Positions 33,604 through 45,434 of a stretch of DNA of 64,000 nucleotides are shown piece after piece (position 1 is the stretch's first letter; every line of letters begins with the position of its first letter). The translations under genes and the position numbers were made by a program. The notes under the pieces are model-generated. The model did not search any database. It saw only the letters and a program-made list of their open reading frames with translations, and was not told the origin of the DNA. The stretch is from NCBI RefSeq assembly GCF_905171765.1, contig NC_053390.1, positions 586,794,471-586,858,470 on the forward strand. The letters run 5' to 3'. Source of the stretch: Bufo bufo (Eukaryota > Chordata > Amphibia > Anura > Bufonidae).

Positions 33604-33608
<5 letters not shown>

Positions 33609-33635
<27 letters not shown>
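33609..33635. repeat. A27 tract
   Basis: An uninterrupted run of 27 A, within the hAT remnant. No retroelement immediately 5' of it explains it as a poly(A) tail. Confidence 0.85.
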
Positions 33636-33802
33636 CGCGTCCTGTCGTTTGAGCGTCCAGAAGGCCTCTATCACGCAGTCAGTATTTTGCATGCAAATAT
33701 TTCTATCATGTTATCTCTGCTTTAGACTCACTCCTGTTTTCCTTACCAATACTGATCAAATGCTGACAGTATGAAGGTGGATACTCAAACTACAGAATCC
33801 GC

Positions 33803-33935
33803 TTTTTCCATTTCACCACCATGACGACATTATAACAGGAGATTGACCCCTGACCTATGTAGGGGCAGGAAACTGAGAAAGGTTAAATTGCCCCCTCCCT
33901 CCATCATTCCCCAGTGTTTTCCTGCCCCTACCGTG
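33803..33935. repeat. left inverted terminal repeat of DIRS-like element
   Basis: It pairs with 39739-39868 in inverse orientation, and its first about 35 bases also pair with 39480-39515 of the internal complementary region. Confidence 0.8.
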
Positions 33936-34551
33936 GCCAGGACAGAGAAAGGCCTCTCTGTCGTCAGGGAGGTGAAGAGGAATTGTTTTTTACTTTATTT
34001 TATTTTATTCCCAGGGTACCACATCGGGGGTCTAGGGCCTTCCTTGTTGGGCTATACATTTTTCCTGGTGGTCCCCTGATCGCCAGCGGTAAACGTATAC
34101 CATTGATCGGGTGCCTCTCTGCAAGCAGCTGTAAGGACGCATAGGCCGCATGGAACATGGGCGTCTGACGTCACTTCCGGGTCGGGAGAGCGCGAGCGTG
34201 TCTGGAAGTGCCGCAAACTGCAGGACCGACTCATTTAAAAAGGCATCAGCGGGAGAGCCACAATGCTACTAATCTGAGGTCTGGAGTGAATCATGTTGGC
34301 CCCTGAAACACAGGAACCCAGAGAGCTTGATGCTCCATCGCCAGCAACTGTAAGTCCTGCATCTGGTGGCAGCATACTTCTGATTATGTGTGAAGGGACA
34401 TGTGGGTAACCAGTGTTATCCCTAACCCTCTATTTTCTGGATTGCAATTTCCTAATGGGGGTTCCTACATGTTCAAATACACATTTAAGACTTCATAAGT
34501 TATCTTATATCTTATACTTCTTGGAATTGATGGGGTTAAATATCTTACTAT

Positions 34552-36660
34552 TAGGTCTCTAAAGAGGCTCAGAAGAGGCCTAAGAAGAGTACCAAATGTA
34601 TATCCTGCTATAAAAAACTGCCGGATCAATATACAAAAAAGCTCTGTAAAGAGTGTATTGCTAACATAGTGAGAGAAAAACAACCATAAATCATGCAAGA
34701 ATTTAAATCCCTAATTCATGAAGAGGTGAAATCTTCCTTGGCTTCTATGAAAGAGATAATTTCAGGTCCTCAACCTATTAAGCAAAAAAGAGTAATTTAC
34801 TCCTCCTCAGACTCCGATGGGCTAGAGGATAAAACATCTTAACCAAAACAGTGGGATGGTGAAGATCCTTTATCCGAAGGAGAAATCGTATTAGAATAAA
34901 AAAAAAAATCTTTTTCTACAGAGGAAATGACTGATCTATTAAAAGCAGTCAGGGCAACTATGGGGATTGAAGAAGTGCAAAAACCCCATTCTATCCAGGA
35001 GAAAATCTTTGGAGGGCTGATGTCACGACCATGGTTATGGTCGTGACTCCTTATCCGCATGCAGTTGCCTGCAGTTTTGGTTTTGTTGTCAACCACATGG
35101 TGAGGGCTGCTTGTTTGTTGCCTCACGTGTGGTTGCCGCTGACAACATGTTTGTATTTGGCAGCATAGCAGCCTGAGCTGTTGCTAGGCAGCTTGCTGTC
35201 AGGTGCATGCGGGTACACCTGGCAACCTCTCTTTGTATGTGTGCACTTTCCCGGTGTGTTGTGCACGAGGTTGTATGTGTGCATTGTGACACTTTAGGTC
35301 ACTTGCGGTTGCCCCTGGCAACGTGTGGTGTAGTGTACATGTGGTGGCAGTGTCTCGGCCTTCTGGCTGTTTCCCTGGACATGGTTGCCACGCATGTCGT
35401 TGCTGGCGGTAACAGCTGCACTTTGATTGTTGTTTGTACACTTCCCCTTTAAGTGGAAGTCTTCCCTTGCCTGGTGTAGGAAGGGTTAACTCCCTTCCTT
35501 GTGTGTGAACACTGGGTGTATCTGTGTGTGGGTGTGGCCACTTGGGGCTATTTAGCTCCTGCTGGAAGCCAGAAGTCTGAGGGGTACTTCAGCCATGGTT
35601 AGCTGGAGTCATCCTCCTGGTTATATACCATCTGACAGTGAGGGCCACCCTTGTGGTCATAAGTTTATGTTATGTATGATGTATTGAAGATGTTTCTTTG
35701 GTCTCTTTCTTTGCAGCTATGGTTTCCTGGGTTCCTGTGTGATGTGTGTTGTGTGCTGTGTCCGTTTGTATTGTTGTGGACAGCAGCACTTGCACATGGG
35801 TTCCAGGCTGTGTGTCTGTGGCAGGTAGGTGTTGTACTAGTTGCATTTACCTGCCATTGCCATAAGCTGTTTATGTTCCCCTTTCTTTGCAGCTTGGCCA
35901 GTGAGACTCCTGTTTGTCCGTATCTAGGAGGAACAGGTCGTCTTACCCTGCTCCTAGTTCAGGGCCACCCTGAGGGCTAGTAGGGACCCCAAGGTTACGG
36001 AGTATGAGCCCTCCTACCATCAGGGTTGGCTCATACAGCTAGGAGTCAGGGTCAGAATTAGGGACGTAATAGGAGGTGACCTGCTCCCTGATTCCTGTCC
36101 TGGCCTAGTAGCGACCATCATCTTCCGTCATCGCACGGCTGAGGGTTTTCCCCATCCTCAGCCGTGACAGTTGAGAACCAAACATACTAGGGTATTTCTA
36201 ATTAACGAAAATATTAAAGAAATGGTACTGGATGAGTGGTTAGACCCAGAAAAGAGGCTGGGTATATCCAGAGAATTTAAAAACAGTTTTATTATTTGAT
36301 CCAAATGAATCAAAAAAGAATTATGAAATCCCAAAAATAAATGTGCAGGTTGCAAAAGTAAATAAGAAAACATCATTACCATTTGAGGACTCGTCACAGT
36401 TAAAAGACCCTATGGAAAGGCAGGTAGATAGCCTTCTAAGGAAATCTTGGGAAGCCGCAATGTTCGGCGTAAAAGCAAATATCGCAGCGACATCTGTAGC
36501 GAGATCCATGTATCTTTGGCTAGGCAAACTAGAAAATCACATAAAAAACAAAACACCTATGGAAGAAATATAAGATTCCATACCCCTACTAAAATCAGCG
36601 ATAGCCTTTTTAGCTGACGCCTCTGCGGAATCATTTAGATTTTCTCAAATGCAGCTAGGA
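34552..36660 (+). pseudogene. DIRS gag-like ORF, split by a solo LTR
   Basis: Before the LTR the frame reads CISCYKKLPDQYTKKLCKEC with a Cys-rich motif near 34598-34665, then EEVKSSLASMKEIISGPQPI and acidic/serine stretches, with stops near 34687, 34840 and 34898. After the LTR (36170 on) it continues with KEMVLDEWLDPEKRLGISRE and SSQLKDPMERQVDSLLRKSW then AATSVARSMYLWLGKLENHI. This resembles DIRS gag proteins of fish and amphibians, which share a Cys-rich start and a helical C-terminal half. Multiple stops and the 1.15-kb insertion make it non-functional. Confidence 0.65.
35021..36169 (+). mobile_element. solo LTR inside DIRS gag
   Basis: The 1149-bp unit begins TGTCACGACC and ends GCCGTGACA, with short inverted tips. 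It is flanked by GCTGA (35016-35020) and GTTGA (36170-36174), a 5-bp duplication with one difference. There is no internal retroviral coding region. A TATA-like GGGCTATTTAGC near 35547 supports plus orientation. Such solo LTRs arise by recombination between the two LTRs of a Gypsy-type or ERV-type element; which one is not determinable from the LTR alone. Confidence 0.75.
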
Positions 36661-36669
36661 GAGCACTAT

Positions 36670-38240
36670 GGGTAAAATCATGGACAGGTGATAAAGCTTC
36701 CAAATGAAACTTTGCTTTATAGTTTTTTCAGGGGAGTATGTTTTCGGTCCAATTTTGGACAAAATTCTAAAGAAAGCAACAGACAAGAAAAAGGGATTTC
36801 AGAGAAACCTTTCAGAAGAAAGCAGCCCTTTCGTCCCTTTACAAATCAAGAGATATCCTACAGGGGGAAGGGGAAGTTGGGACGATGGAGTTACCCTATG
36901 GGTAGAAGGGGGAGAGCTTTTCTCCTTAATCCCCAAAATAGACCAGGCGAAAAGCAATGATGCCAGGATTGGGGGAAGATTGAGAAATTTTCGACCCCAA
37001 TGGACAGCGGTAACATCAAATCCATCGTCCCTGAGTATAATAGAGAAAGGGTACAGAATAGAATTCTCTTCTTCCCCTCCAAACAGATTTATCACCACGT
37101 CCCTCAGATCAAAACAAACCATGAAGAAGATATGGACCGGGGTCCAGGATCTTCTGAAATTAGGAGTAGTCACCCAAGTCCCAATTTGTCAGCAAAAATT
37201 GGATTATTATACTTAAACCTCTTTCTCGTCGCAAAACCAGATGGTTCTTACCGAACCATAATAAACCTAAAGAACCTAAACAGGTATATACAATACAAAA
37301 AATTAAAAATGGAAACAATAAACCTACGATTCCATTAATAAAAAAAAGTGCGTTAATGTGTACAGTCGACCTAAAAAGACGCATACAACCACATACGGAT
37401 ACAAGAACAGTCACAAAATATCTAAGGTTTGCTCTGGAAATCACAGTCCGTGGCTCCATTCAAGTCAATGGAAAAACGGAACAGAAATGGAAACAAAAAA
37501 CGGAACAACGGATCCATTAAAAATGGACCGCAAAACACTGAAAAAGCCATACGGTCGTGTGAAAGAGGCCTTATTCTGTCAACAAAGATAACATTTTTAG
37601 GTATACTCCTAAACTCAGTGAAACAAACCTCTTTTCTTCCAGACGAAAAGATAATCTCCTTGCAACAAAAAGTATACGGTTTCCAAAAGAAAACAATATG
37701 CTCAATAAGGGAAGCTCTGAGTCTTATGGGTCTACTGACCTCATGCATAGTGTCAGTAACTTTGTGCCAAATACACTTCTGAAACTTTCAGGCTTCGATA
37801 CTGAGAGTTTGGTGGACAAGACCGTGCAACCTAAAGAAGGGAGTGGTATGGCAAAAATCCCTGGCCATACAGATTCAAACAAATGCAAGCAAGATAGGCT
37901 GTGGTGCAAAGGTAGAAGACAGGTTCTACCAAGGTATCTGGCCAGCAAACATTACCAAACAGTCGTCAAATTACAGAGAGTATCGGGCAGTATGGAAGAC
38001 TGTAAAAGCAGCATCAGAGTCATTACTGGGTCATCATATAAAGATTCTCTCAGACAATGTAACAACAGTGTCGTATCTCAAACACCAGGGACGTACAAAA
38101 TCCAAAAGTCTGATACACCTAGCAGGAAAAATCTTCTCCTGAGCAGAAAGTGCAGGAAAATCCATAACAGCGGTCCATTTAAAGGGACATCAAAATTTTG
38201 CAGCTGATTTTTTCAGCAGGCACAAAATAGATCAAGGAGA
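36670..38240 (+). pseudogene. DIRS reverse transcriptase / RNase H
   Basis: RT is readable from 36704 in two alternating frames: GGRLRNFRPQWTAVTSNPSS, then GVQDLLKLGVVTQVPI and LFLVAKPDGSYRTIINLKNL. CTVDLK, the start of motif A, follows at about 37357. A foreign segment of about 140 bp (37445-37585) then replaces the sequence that should carry motifs B and C, so no YxDD box is present. Connection sequence (ITFLGILLNSVKQ) follows. The RNase H part (37843-38142) shows IQIQTNASKIGCGAKV, with Asn where the first catalytic Asp is expected (codon near 37882), then NYREYRAVW with Glu and ILSDNVTTVSYL with Asp. Enzymatically dead. Confidence 0.8.
37445..37585. repeat. repeat fragment replacing RT motifs B-C
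   Basis: The segment with CCGTGGCTCCATTCAAGTCA, AACGGAACAACGGATCCATT and CATACGGTCGTGTGAAAGAG resembles the GGATCC/CCATTCA-rich sequences of the 44774-45236 MITE family. It is flanked on both sides by DIRS RT sequence. Boundaries are approximate. Confidence 0.5.
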
Positions 38241-38689
38241 ATGGTCACTGAATACAGAAATATTCGAAATGATAAAGAACAGATGGGGGTTTCCATCAAT
38301 AGATCTATTTGCCTCAAGACAAAAGGCAAAAACTCAGGAATTTTGCTTGCTAAACCCCAGGGACAGGCCTTGGACAGTAGATGCATTTCATTTTCACAGA
38401 CATGGAATTGGAATCTGGTGTATGCCTTCCCCCCTTTTCAGTTAATCCTGATGGTAATTCAAAAGACGCTTAAGGAGAGGTCGACTCTGATATTGATAAC
38501 CCCGTTTTGGCCCAAAAGAAGTTGGTTTTTGTTGCTCAAATGACTATCCTTACAGGAACCATGAATACTTCCCAACAGGAAGGACATTATGCTACAGGGT
38601 CCAATTTCTCATCCTCAGAGCTGTACAAACTGACGGCTTAAATCCTGAGTCCAACATCCTAAAATGGCAAGGACTTTCTGACAAGGTTA

Positions 38690-39465
38690 TATCCACGTTA
38701 AGCTTCAGTAGGAAAAAAACAACTTCAGCAATCTACCTGAAAATTTGGAAAACATTTTGTTCATGGTCGGGCGAAACAGCTTCAAATTATTCTAAACCAA
38801 AAATACAGAAGATTCTAGAATTTCTCCAACAAGACTTAGATTTGGGTCTTAGAACATCTACTTTAAAAGTCAAAACTTTGGCATTTTTGACACTGATTTA
38901 GCCCAGAGAATAAGTGAGATCCAGGCCCTCTCAGTGCGAGAACCTTACCTCAGGATCCTTGAGGATAGAGTAGTGCTAAAATAAGATCCTGGGTTTATTC
39001 CCAAAGTGGTCTCGGATTTACACAGAAATCAGAAGATAATTTTACCCTCCTTTTGCAACAACCCAAAAAATGAGAAAGAAAGGGAATTTCATTCTTTAGA
39101 TGTAAGAAGGGTCCTTCTTCGTTATCTGGAAATTACCAAAGAATTTAGACTGGTAGACAATCTTCTAATCCAATTCGCAGGAAAAAACAAGGGGAAGATG
39201 GTTTCTAAAGAATCAATAGCTAGATTAATTAAGCAGACAATCGATAACTGCTATGTTTCCCAAAACCTAGCCTGTCCGGTAAATGTAAAACTTATTCCAC
39301 CAGAGCAGTATCCTCCTCTTATGCAGAGAAAGCAGGTGCCTCCTTGGATCAAATCTGCAAGGCGGCAACCTGGTCCGACATGCACACTTTCATAAAGCAC
39401 TACAGACTTGATTTATCCTCTTTCGGACGGAAAGTTTTACAAGCGATAGCTCCCCCTTAAGTTAG
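38690..39465 (+). pseudogene. DIRS tyrosine recombinase
   Basis: The frame 38690-38900 gives SFSRKKTTSAIYLKIWKTFC then ILEFLQQDLDLGLRTSTLKV, an N-terminal SAM-like/core-binding helix region. After stops near 38899-38985 it continues 39006-39395: SDLHRNQKIILPSFC, FHSLDVRRVLLRYLEITKEF, ARLIKQTIDNCYVSQ. The last recognisable part (SARRQPGPTCTLS, then frame-shifted YRLDLSS) covers the C-terminal catalytic block, where an Arg-His..Tyr pattern should be. The expected His-Arg-Tyr set cannot be read in one frame. This enzyme family inserts circular element DNA without target duplication. Confidence 0.7.
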
Positions 39466-39479
39466 GTGATCTGTTAGGT

Positions 39480-39562
39480 CTCCTGTTATAATGCCTTTAT
39501 GGTGGTGAAATGGAAAATAGGAATTAGACCGGTAATTCTGTTTCCATGAATCCACCATGACA
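39480..39562. repeat. internal complementary region (ICR) of DIRS-like element
   Basis: The first half (CTCCTGTTATAATGCCTTTA..GTGGTGAAATGGAAA) is the inverse of the left element edge at 33803-33840. The second half (GGAATTAGACCGGTAATTCT..CCACCATGA) is the inverse of the right edge at 39828-39868. The two edges are thus joined in complement. Confidence 0.85.
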
Positions 39563-39868
39563 GCACAGACCCCCCCCCTTTTTTTTTTTCTAAAAGTAAA
39601 TATATATACATGTAACTTCACATATGAAGTAGTTAAGATTCTGTTCAGTATGAAGAAAAAAATAAATATATATATATTTAAATAGAAAATAAATTTAATA
39701 CATCACTGCCATTATAGTAATTTAGAAAAACACTGGGGAATGATGGAGGGAGGGGGAAATGTAACCTTTCTCTGTTTCCCGCCCCTACAGAGGTCAGGGG
39801 TCAATCTCCTGTTATAATGCCGTCATGGTGGATTCATGGAAACAGAATTACGGGTAAGTCTAATTCCA

Positions 39869-41156
39869 ATTTTTTGAGCTGTTCTTATGAAGGATCAGAA
39901 GAACGGAAGAATAAACAGTGATGATGTCAGGAATATGGATTATTATTTACTGGCAGCCCAGATTGTCAGTTGATTCACCTTTTGGCTTGTACACAGTTAG
40001 TGTACATGTAAAATATGTTCCCACCCCCCCAGCCATCTGATTGTCAGCTAGCAAGGGAGAAAGCCGAAGGGATCCAGGCTTCAAGGAGTCCCCAGATGGA
40101 TAATGTCACACCTCAACCAGCCAGTTTGGAGGCAACCAAATCTGCAGGAAAACTCCCAGCAGGCGGTCTCAGCTCTTGCCCAAGATCAATGATACCTCCC
40201 AGACATTTTGGCACCTACATTTCATAAGGAATTATGAATCGCCCGGCCATCGCAGGCGCAAACCGGATACATATTTGTGTCCTGGTGGCCACGAGAAACA
40301 TGCCCATGTTCTTGGTTTAATAGTGGGATGCCAGGGAAGGGAGATATACCTATCTCCCCACAGAAACCAACTAACAATACCATGTTTGGACTCGTTGTAC
40401 TAGTTGTAGCCGGAACCCAGGCGGATCCGTTGGTCCCAGAACCATCTCTCTGTGACCTTCTGGACTGGAGCTATGAACACTAAAGGGTTTTGTGGGTCAT
40501 TTGCAGCCAGTCCAGCAGAGGGGGGTGGACCCCTCCCAAAGGCCGGGAGGGGCCGGATACAAGTTAAAAGGCTTGTGCCAGCAAGTGGGCGTGTCTTTCT
40601 CTGAAGAAGGGTCACATCGTGTACACATGTGTTTAGGGGGACCCAGGAACTAGCTGAGATCACTGTCCTTCATGTGACTACAGCAAAGAACACACCACAA
40701 CCAAAAGGAACTTTCATCTTACCAGGTAACTGACTTTTGCTCTGCTTAATCCTGTTATACCCATATAACCTGTATCTGTAACCTCAGACCACTGTATATA
40801 TTCTCTGTGTATATTGTGTTATATCTAGTGTGTCCTTACGGCGATTAAATATATAATTTAATCTTGTGCTATCTTGTATCTCAATCCCAAATCCTCATAT
40901 CTGTGTTTTGGCCTAGTTATAAGCTACCGCGGGTTGGTTTTCCACCCTATATAATCCCATTAGCGGACCAGGCTTATATCAAACGAGAAACTGGTGACAG
41001 ATACCCGGGCTGAGACAGCGCTGTTTTCACTGCGGCAGTGAAAAGGCTATCTCAGCTTGTTGCCTCTCTGTGCCCGCGTGGACAGGAGGTGTCTGTGTAA
41101 ACTGTACCAAGCTGACCTTACCTGCTCCTCTGGAGGGCGTAACGTCACGTTTTTGG
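39869..41156. other. unclassified repeat DNA hosting the Penelope-like element
   Basis: There is no coding domain. The sequence near 40560-41150 has LTR-like traits: TATATAACC-type phrases near 40757 and 40965, and GAAACTGGTGACAGATACCC near 40986, which loosely resembles a primer-binding region. I cannot define LTR borders. The same unit continues at 45956 beyond the Penelope-like insertion. Confidence 0.4.
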
Positions 41157-41259
41157 TAACCTGTGACCATATGTATATAACAGTATAGATAACAATTCGA
41201 GTGGACAGATTCGAGTGGACAGACTAACAGTAGTTATATACATATTGAATTTCTCTGGC

Positions 41260-44214
41260 ATGGCAGGTTTCTTGACTGTTGGCCTTAACACAGACACATG
41301 GTTTGATGAGGCGAGGGAGTTAAATAAATTATACAAAGAACATCTCTCTAGCTGGTGGGAGGTGCAAAGTCTTAATAACTATATAAAACATGGCATTGTT
41401 CCGAGGGGTTGAAGAATTTCACTTACCCCTGTTAACAGACAGAGGAGCCCCGGTTTTGGTAACCGGTGGGAACAATTAGCCACTGCCAGCTCACTTAAAT
41501 TTATGACTCTGTTGCTTGAGGAGGAGAAGATTAATCTTGATAGTCTTGGGGAGAGATTGAAAGCTCAGATTGAAGTTACAAAAACCTTCACCCAAGACCC
41601 TGACTTCAATAATAAAGAAAAGCAATTGCAGGCTTCCATAGAAAAGTACCAATTCTATCTTAGAGAACGGAAGCACAGGCAATTTACCAAAGACCTTCCT
41701 GAATTTAAAGAGAACAAGGCGTTCTCTGTTCTCAAAGAAAAGGTAACTGTCAGAGAGGTGGTTTCAGAACTGTCTACCACTGAGACTGACCTCTCAGACA
41801 GCGAACGAGAGCAAACAAGCACATCCACTAGGAGAAACAAAAACCCATATAGAAGGGGTAGGGGGAGAGGGGGTAGAGGTAGAGGGCAATCACAGAGTTT
41901 TTTAGATCAAGCGACCCCATACCCCTTGAGAAACAGATCGAGGACACGGGAGCAACAGGCCCCGAAGTAATTAACTTATCCCAGAGGACACTGAATTGTA
42001 CCGAAATGGCTGTTCTCAGTAAAGGTTTATCCTTCGTTCCTACACGCCGCTTTGATGCCTTTACCTGGACTAAGGATTAACATCTCTTTATTGGTAAACT
42101 CAGGTGGCACAAATTGTTTTAAAATATGGATTAGCGGCAGTGCCAGGAATTTGGGATTCCTTTAAGCCTACTGTCTGACGTGAGGTTGCTACATAGCTTG
42201 GAGGAAACGGATGGTGGCTTAACCGGTGTGGGTCCATTCACCACACTGAGTAATAAAAGCACTAAGATGCCTCCTTCCAGTGATATATCTTGCCTGGATG
42301 TTTTCCTTCAACTTGTGTCTGCAGACCTTAAAAAAGTGTCACCATTCCCCCTGTCTAATAACTGTACTAAGGAGGAATGAGAGGCTATTACTGCCCTTAT
42401 GAATGACCCCTCGATCACTGTGAAGCCCTCCGATAAAGGGGGCAACACAGTGATCATGGATTCCGTTGACTATAGAACTATATGTGAGCAGATCCTACGG
42501 GATAAAAACAGTTACAAAGTATTACTATCAAATCCGACTGATTCGTACCTGTTAGACCTCAGGGACATCCTGCAGGATGCGAAAACTAAAAAGTTAATCT
42601 CCGCGGAGGAGTTGGACTTTTTGTACCCCAAGCACCCAGTGAATGCTACATTTTACAGCCTGCTCAAGGTCCACAAAGGGACGACCCCCTTAAAAGGAAG
42701 GCCAATTGTCTCGGGGGTTGGGTGTATCAGCCAGAATCTTGGGGTGTATATAGACAAAGTCCTTATGCCCTTCGTAGTGTCCCTGCCATCATATGTCAGG
42801 GACACTATGGACTTGCTTAAGAGACTAGACGGTGTCACTATCGAGTCTCAGGCCATATTAGGAAGCATCGACGTTGAGGCTTTATATTCGTCTATTCCTC
42901 ATGCAGCTGGACTTAGAGCAGTGGGCCATTTCCTTCGTATGAGGGGTTGTCAATACTCTCAGCATAACGATTTTGTGTTGAGACTTCTTGAGTATCTGCT
43001 CACGCATAACTTTTTTCTTTTTGGTACAAAGCTTTAGCACCAGCTCAGGGGCACAGCGATGGGCCGTTCTTGTGCATCGGCCTATGCTAATTTGCTCTTG
43101 GGCTGGTGGGAAGCAACCAGTTTCTTCTCTGATGAGATGTCGTTGAGTACCCGGCTTTGTGGATAAGTTAAACAGCAACAATATAGGATTGAGATTTACA
43201 CATGAGTCCGATCCAAATAGTCTCTCCTTCCTTGACATCTCTATTTCCAGAAAGGGTACTGACGAATTGTCAACTACCATTTTTAGGAAGCCTTCTTACA
43301 CCAACTCGGTCCTACATTGGAGCAGCAGTCACCCTACCCCACTTAAGACCGGTATTCCATGTGGTCAATACCTGCGCCTTAGGCGCAACTGCTCCGAGAG
43401 ACCAGAGTTCAAGAAAAAGGCGAATGATCTCAGGGCAAGGTTTCATAACAGGTGGTACCCAGACAATATACTTAAGCAAGCCTATCATAGGGCGGCCGAT
43501 ACGGCTCGCTCAGATCTTTTGGTATCCAAATCGAAAACAATTGATGACCAAAAGATCCAGCTGTTAGCCACTTTTGATGGTTGTGCTGACCGCACTCGAG
43601 GGATCCTTAAGAAACATTGGCCTATTTTACTGATGGATCCGGATATCAGGGATATAATACATGATTATCCCCAGATAACCTTCAGAAGAGGCAGCAATCT
43701 TAAGGACCTCCTCGTACACAGCCACTTTTCACCTGCTCCCCGACAAGGCACTTGGCTTGATCGCAGGCCTACAGGCTGTTTTAGGTGTAGTGGCTGCGTA
43801 GCTTGCAGTATTGTCCAAACAGGCAAAACCTTTTATAGTTCCAACCTGAAAAGAACATTCCCTATCAGGGACTTCATTAATTGTAAAATGCAGGGTGTAA
43901 TCTACAAAATTACCTGTGACTGCAATATGGAGTATGTGGGCAAGACCAGACGCGAGATGCGCAGGCGACTGGGTGAACACCTGGGCGACATCGCCAACAG
44001 AAGGGACACAGTTGTGTCCAGGCATGTCCATGATTGTCATCAGGGAAACCCCAGCTGCCTAAAGGCCATGGGAATAGAAAAGGTTGAGCGCCCAATTCGC
44101 GGTGGGGATTGGGACCGTACTTTACTCCAGCGAGAATCCCGCTGGATCTACACATTGCGCACGGTCTCACCCACGGGCCTGAATGAGCAGCTCAATTTCA
44201 GCTGCTTCATCTAG
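41260..44214 (+). pseudogene. Penelope-like reverse transcriptase / GIY-YIG endonuclease
   Basis: The N-terminal part (41260-41970) starts MAGFLTVGLNTDTWFDEARE, has a stop at 41410 and ends in an Arg/Gly-rich basic stretch (RRGRGRGGRGRG) near 41860. After a degenerate, frame-shifted section the RT resumes at 42399: MNDPSITVKPSDKGGNTVIM, FYSLLKVHK, GRPIVSGVG, and motif A as GSIDVEALYSSIPH near 42870. After a stop at 43035 comes LRGTAMGRSCASAYANLLLG (motif B). The YxDD box that should follow is deleted around 43140-43160, where the frame changes directly to FVDKLNSNNIGLRF. The endonuclease follows (GVIYKITCDCNMEYVGKT, RRRLGEHLGDI, near 43890-44000), with its expected GVIY/YVGKT core and a Cys pair, ending at 44214. 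It cannot be an active RT. Confidence 0.88.
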
Positions 44215-44773
44215 GTTGCCCATATCCATGTGCATACTTTATATTTTTGTTTGCTAGTCTATCTGTATCATCATTATTTTATTAGCAAGTATATCCAATT
44301 ATACTAGTTTTTTGTTTTTCTCTTTTTTTTCCTCTTTCCTCCTTTTCCCCTCCCTTCCCCTTCATCAGCTATCATTTGTTATGTTCCATCTTTCCATCCC
44401 TGTCCCCTCGGGCAGGTGTCTTTGTATGGCCAGCCTATTCATTTTACTTTGATTATCTTTTATGCCGCTAATGCCTTTTACCTTACAAAGCGCAACTGCA
44501 CATCAGTAGCTGCGCTCCCTGACAGGACCCAGGGGTAGCGTCCCGATTGCCTGGCAACTGTCGCGTCATCTCGCGTGAATAGACGAGATTGGACGCAGTG
44601 ATGTCATCCTACTCACGAGCGTCCGCCCAGCGACCTCCCCTTCTCGCAATGCGATATACTTCCCCGCGCATGCGCGGACGTGACCCGCACTATCAGGTGA
44701 AGTAGGAGTGTCTTAGCCAAGCCCCATTCTGAGGCTGGCTTTTCAAAAGGTGGCAGTTCTCGGCGCTACCTTA

Positions 44774-45236
44774 GGCTACTTTCACACTAGCGTTCGGGTG
44801 TCCGCTCGTGCGCTCCGTTTGAAGGGGCTCACGAGCGGCCCCGAAAGCATCCGTCTGGCCCTAATGCATTCTCAGTGGAGGCGGATCCACTGAGAATGCA
44901 TCCGCCTGCCAGCGCTCAGCCTCCGCTCCGTTCGGGTGTCCGCCTGGCCGTGCGGAGGCAAGCGGATCCGTCCAGACTTATAATGGAAGTCAATGGGGAC
45001 GGATCCGCTTGAAGATGACACTATATGGCTCAATCTTCAAGCGGATCCGTTCCCCATTGACTTTCAATGTAAAGTCTGAACGGATCCGCTCAGGCTACTT
45101 TCAGACTTAGAAAATTTTCTAAGTAATAATGCAGACGGATCCGTTCTGAACGGATGCAAACGTCTGCATTATCGGAGCGGATCCGTCTGATGAAACATCA
45201 GGCGGATCCGCTCCAAACGCTAGTGTGAAAGTAGCC
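44774..45236. mobile_element. Harbinger-like MITE in the Penelope 3' region
   Basis: Inverted ends GGCTACTTTCACACTAGCG at 44774 and CGCTAGTGTGAAAGTAGCC ending at 45236 are flanked by TTA at 44771-44773 and 45237-45239. The interior is built of repeated GGATCCG-containing inverted pairs, for example TGCATTCTCAGTGGAGGCGG against its inverse. A 3-bp TTA duplication is typical of PIF/Harbinger elements. Confidence 0.8.
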
Positions 45237-45434
45237 TTAGGCTACATCAGTCCATGCGCCAGCACTTTGGTAGAGGGAAAGTCCAGCATCAGGGGTCCTC
45301 TTCCTTTTCTACTGTTAGTCTGTCCACTCGAATCTACATCAGGATCGTGGACATACTTTGTTTCTGTTTAGGGGACACGGCTGATATCTTTGTCAGTGTA
45401 CCCGGTTCAGTTTAATAGCCCAAGCTCCCTTGTT

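Larger units (their letters stand above)
33803..39868 (+). mobile_element. DIRS-like tyrosine-recombinase retrotransposon
   Basis: The left terminal region (33803-33935) is inverted at the right end (39739-39868); shared landmarks are CACTGGGGAATGATGGAG, GGTCAGGGGTCAATCTCCTG and TTATAATGCCGTCATGGTGG. An internal complementary region at 39480-39562 carries, joined together, the inverse of the extreme left edge and the inverse of the extreme right edge. This is the DIRS hallmark that allows a circular intermediate. Gag, RT, RNase H and tyrosine recombinase relics lie in order between. No target duplication is expected and none is seen. A solo LTR interrupts gag, and a short repeat replaces part of RT. 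Confidence 0.85.

Noticed and set aside
35672..35980. 102-codon frame with Leu/Cys-rich residues
   Set aside because: It lies inside the solo LTR and has no signature of a gene.
40601..40645. Another hammerhead (CTGAAGA box upstream of the Penelope-like element)
   Set aside because: CTGANGA is allowed, but no GAAA box or paired stem II can be aligned, and it lies outside the 15-bp target duplication.
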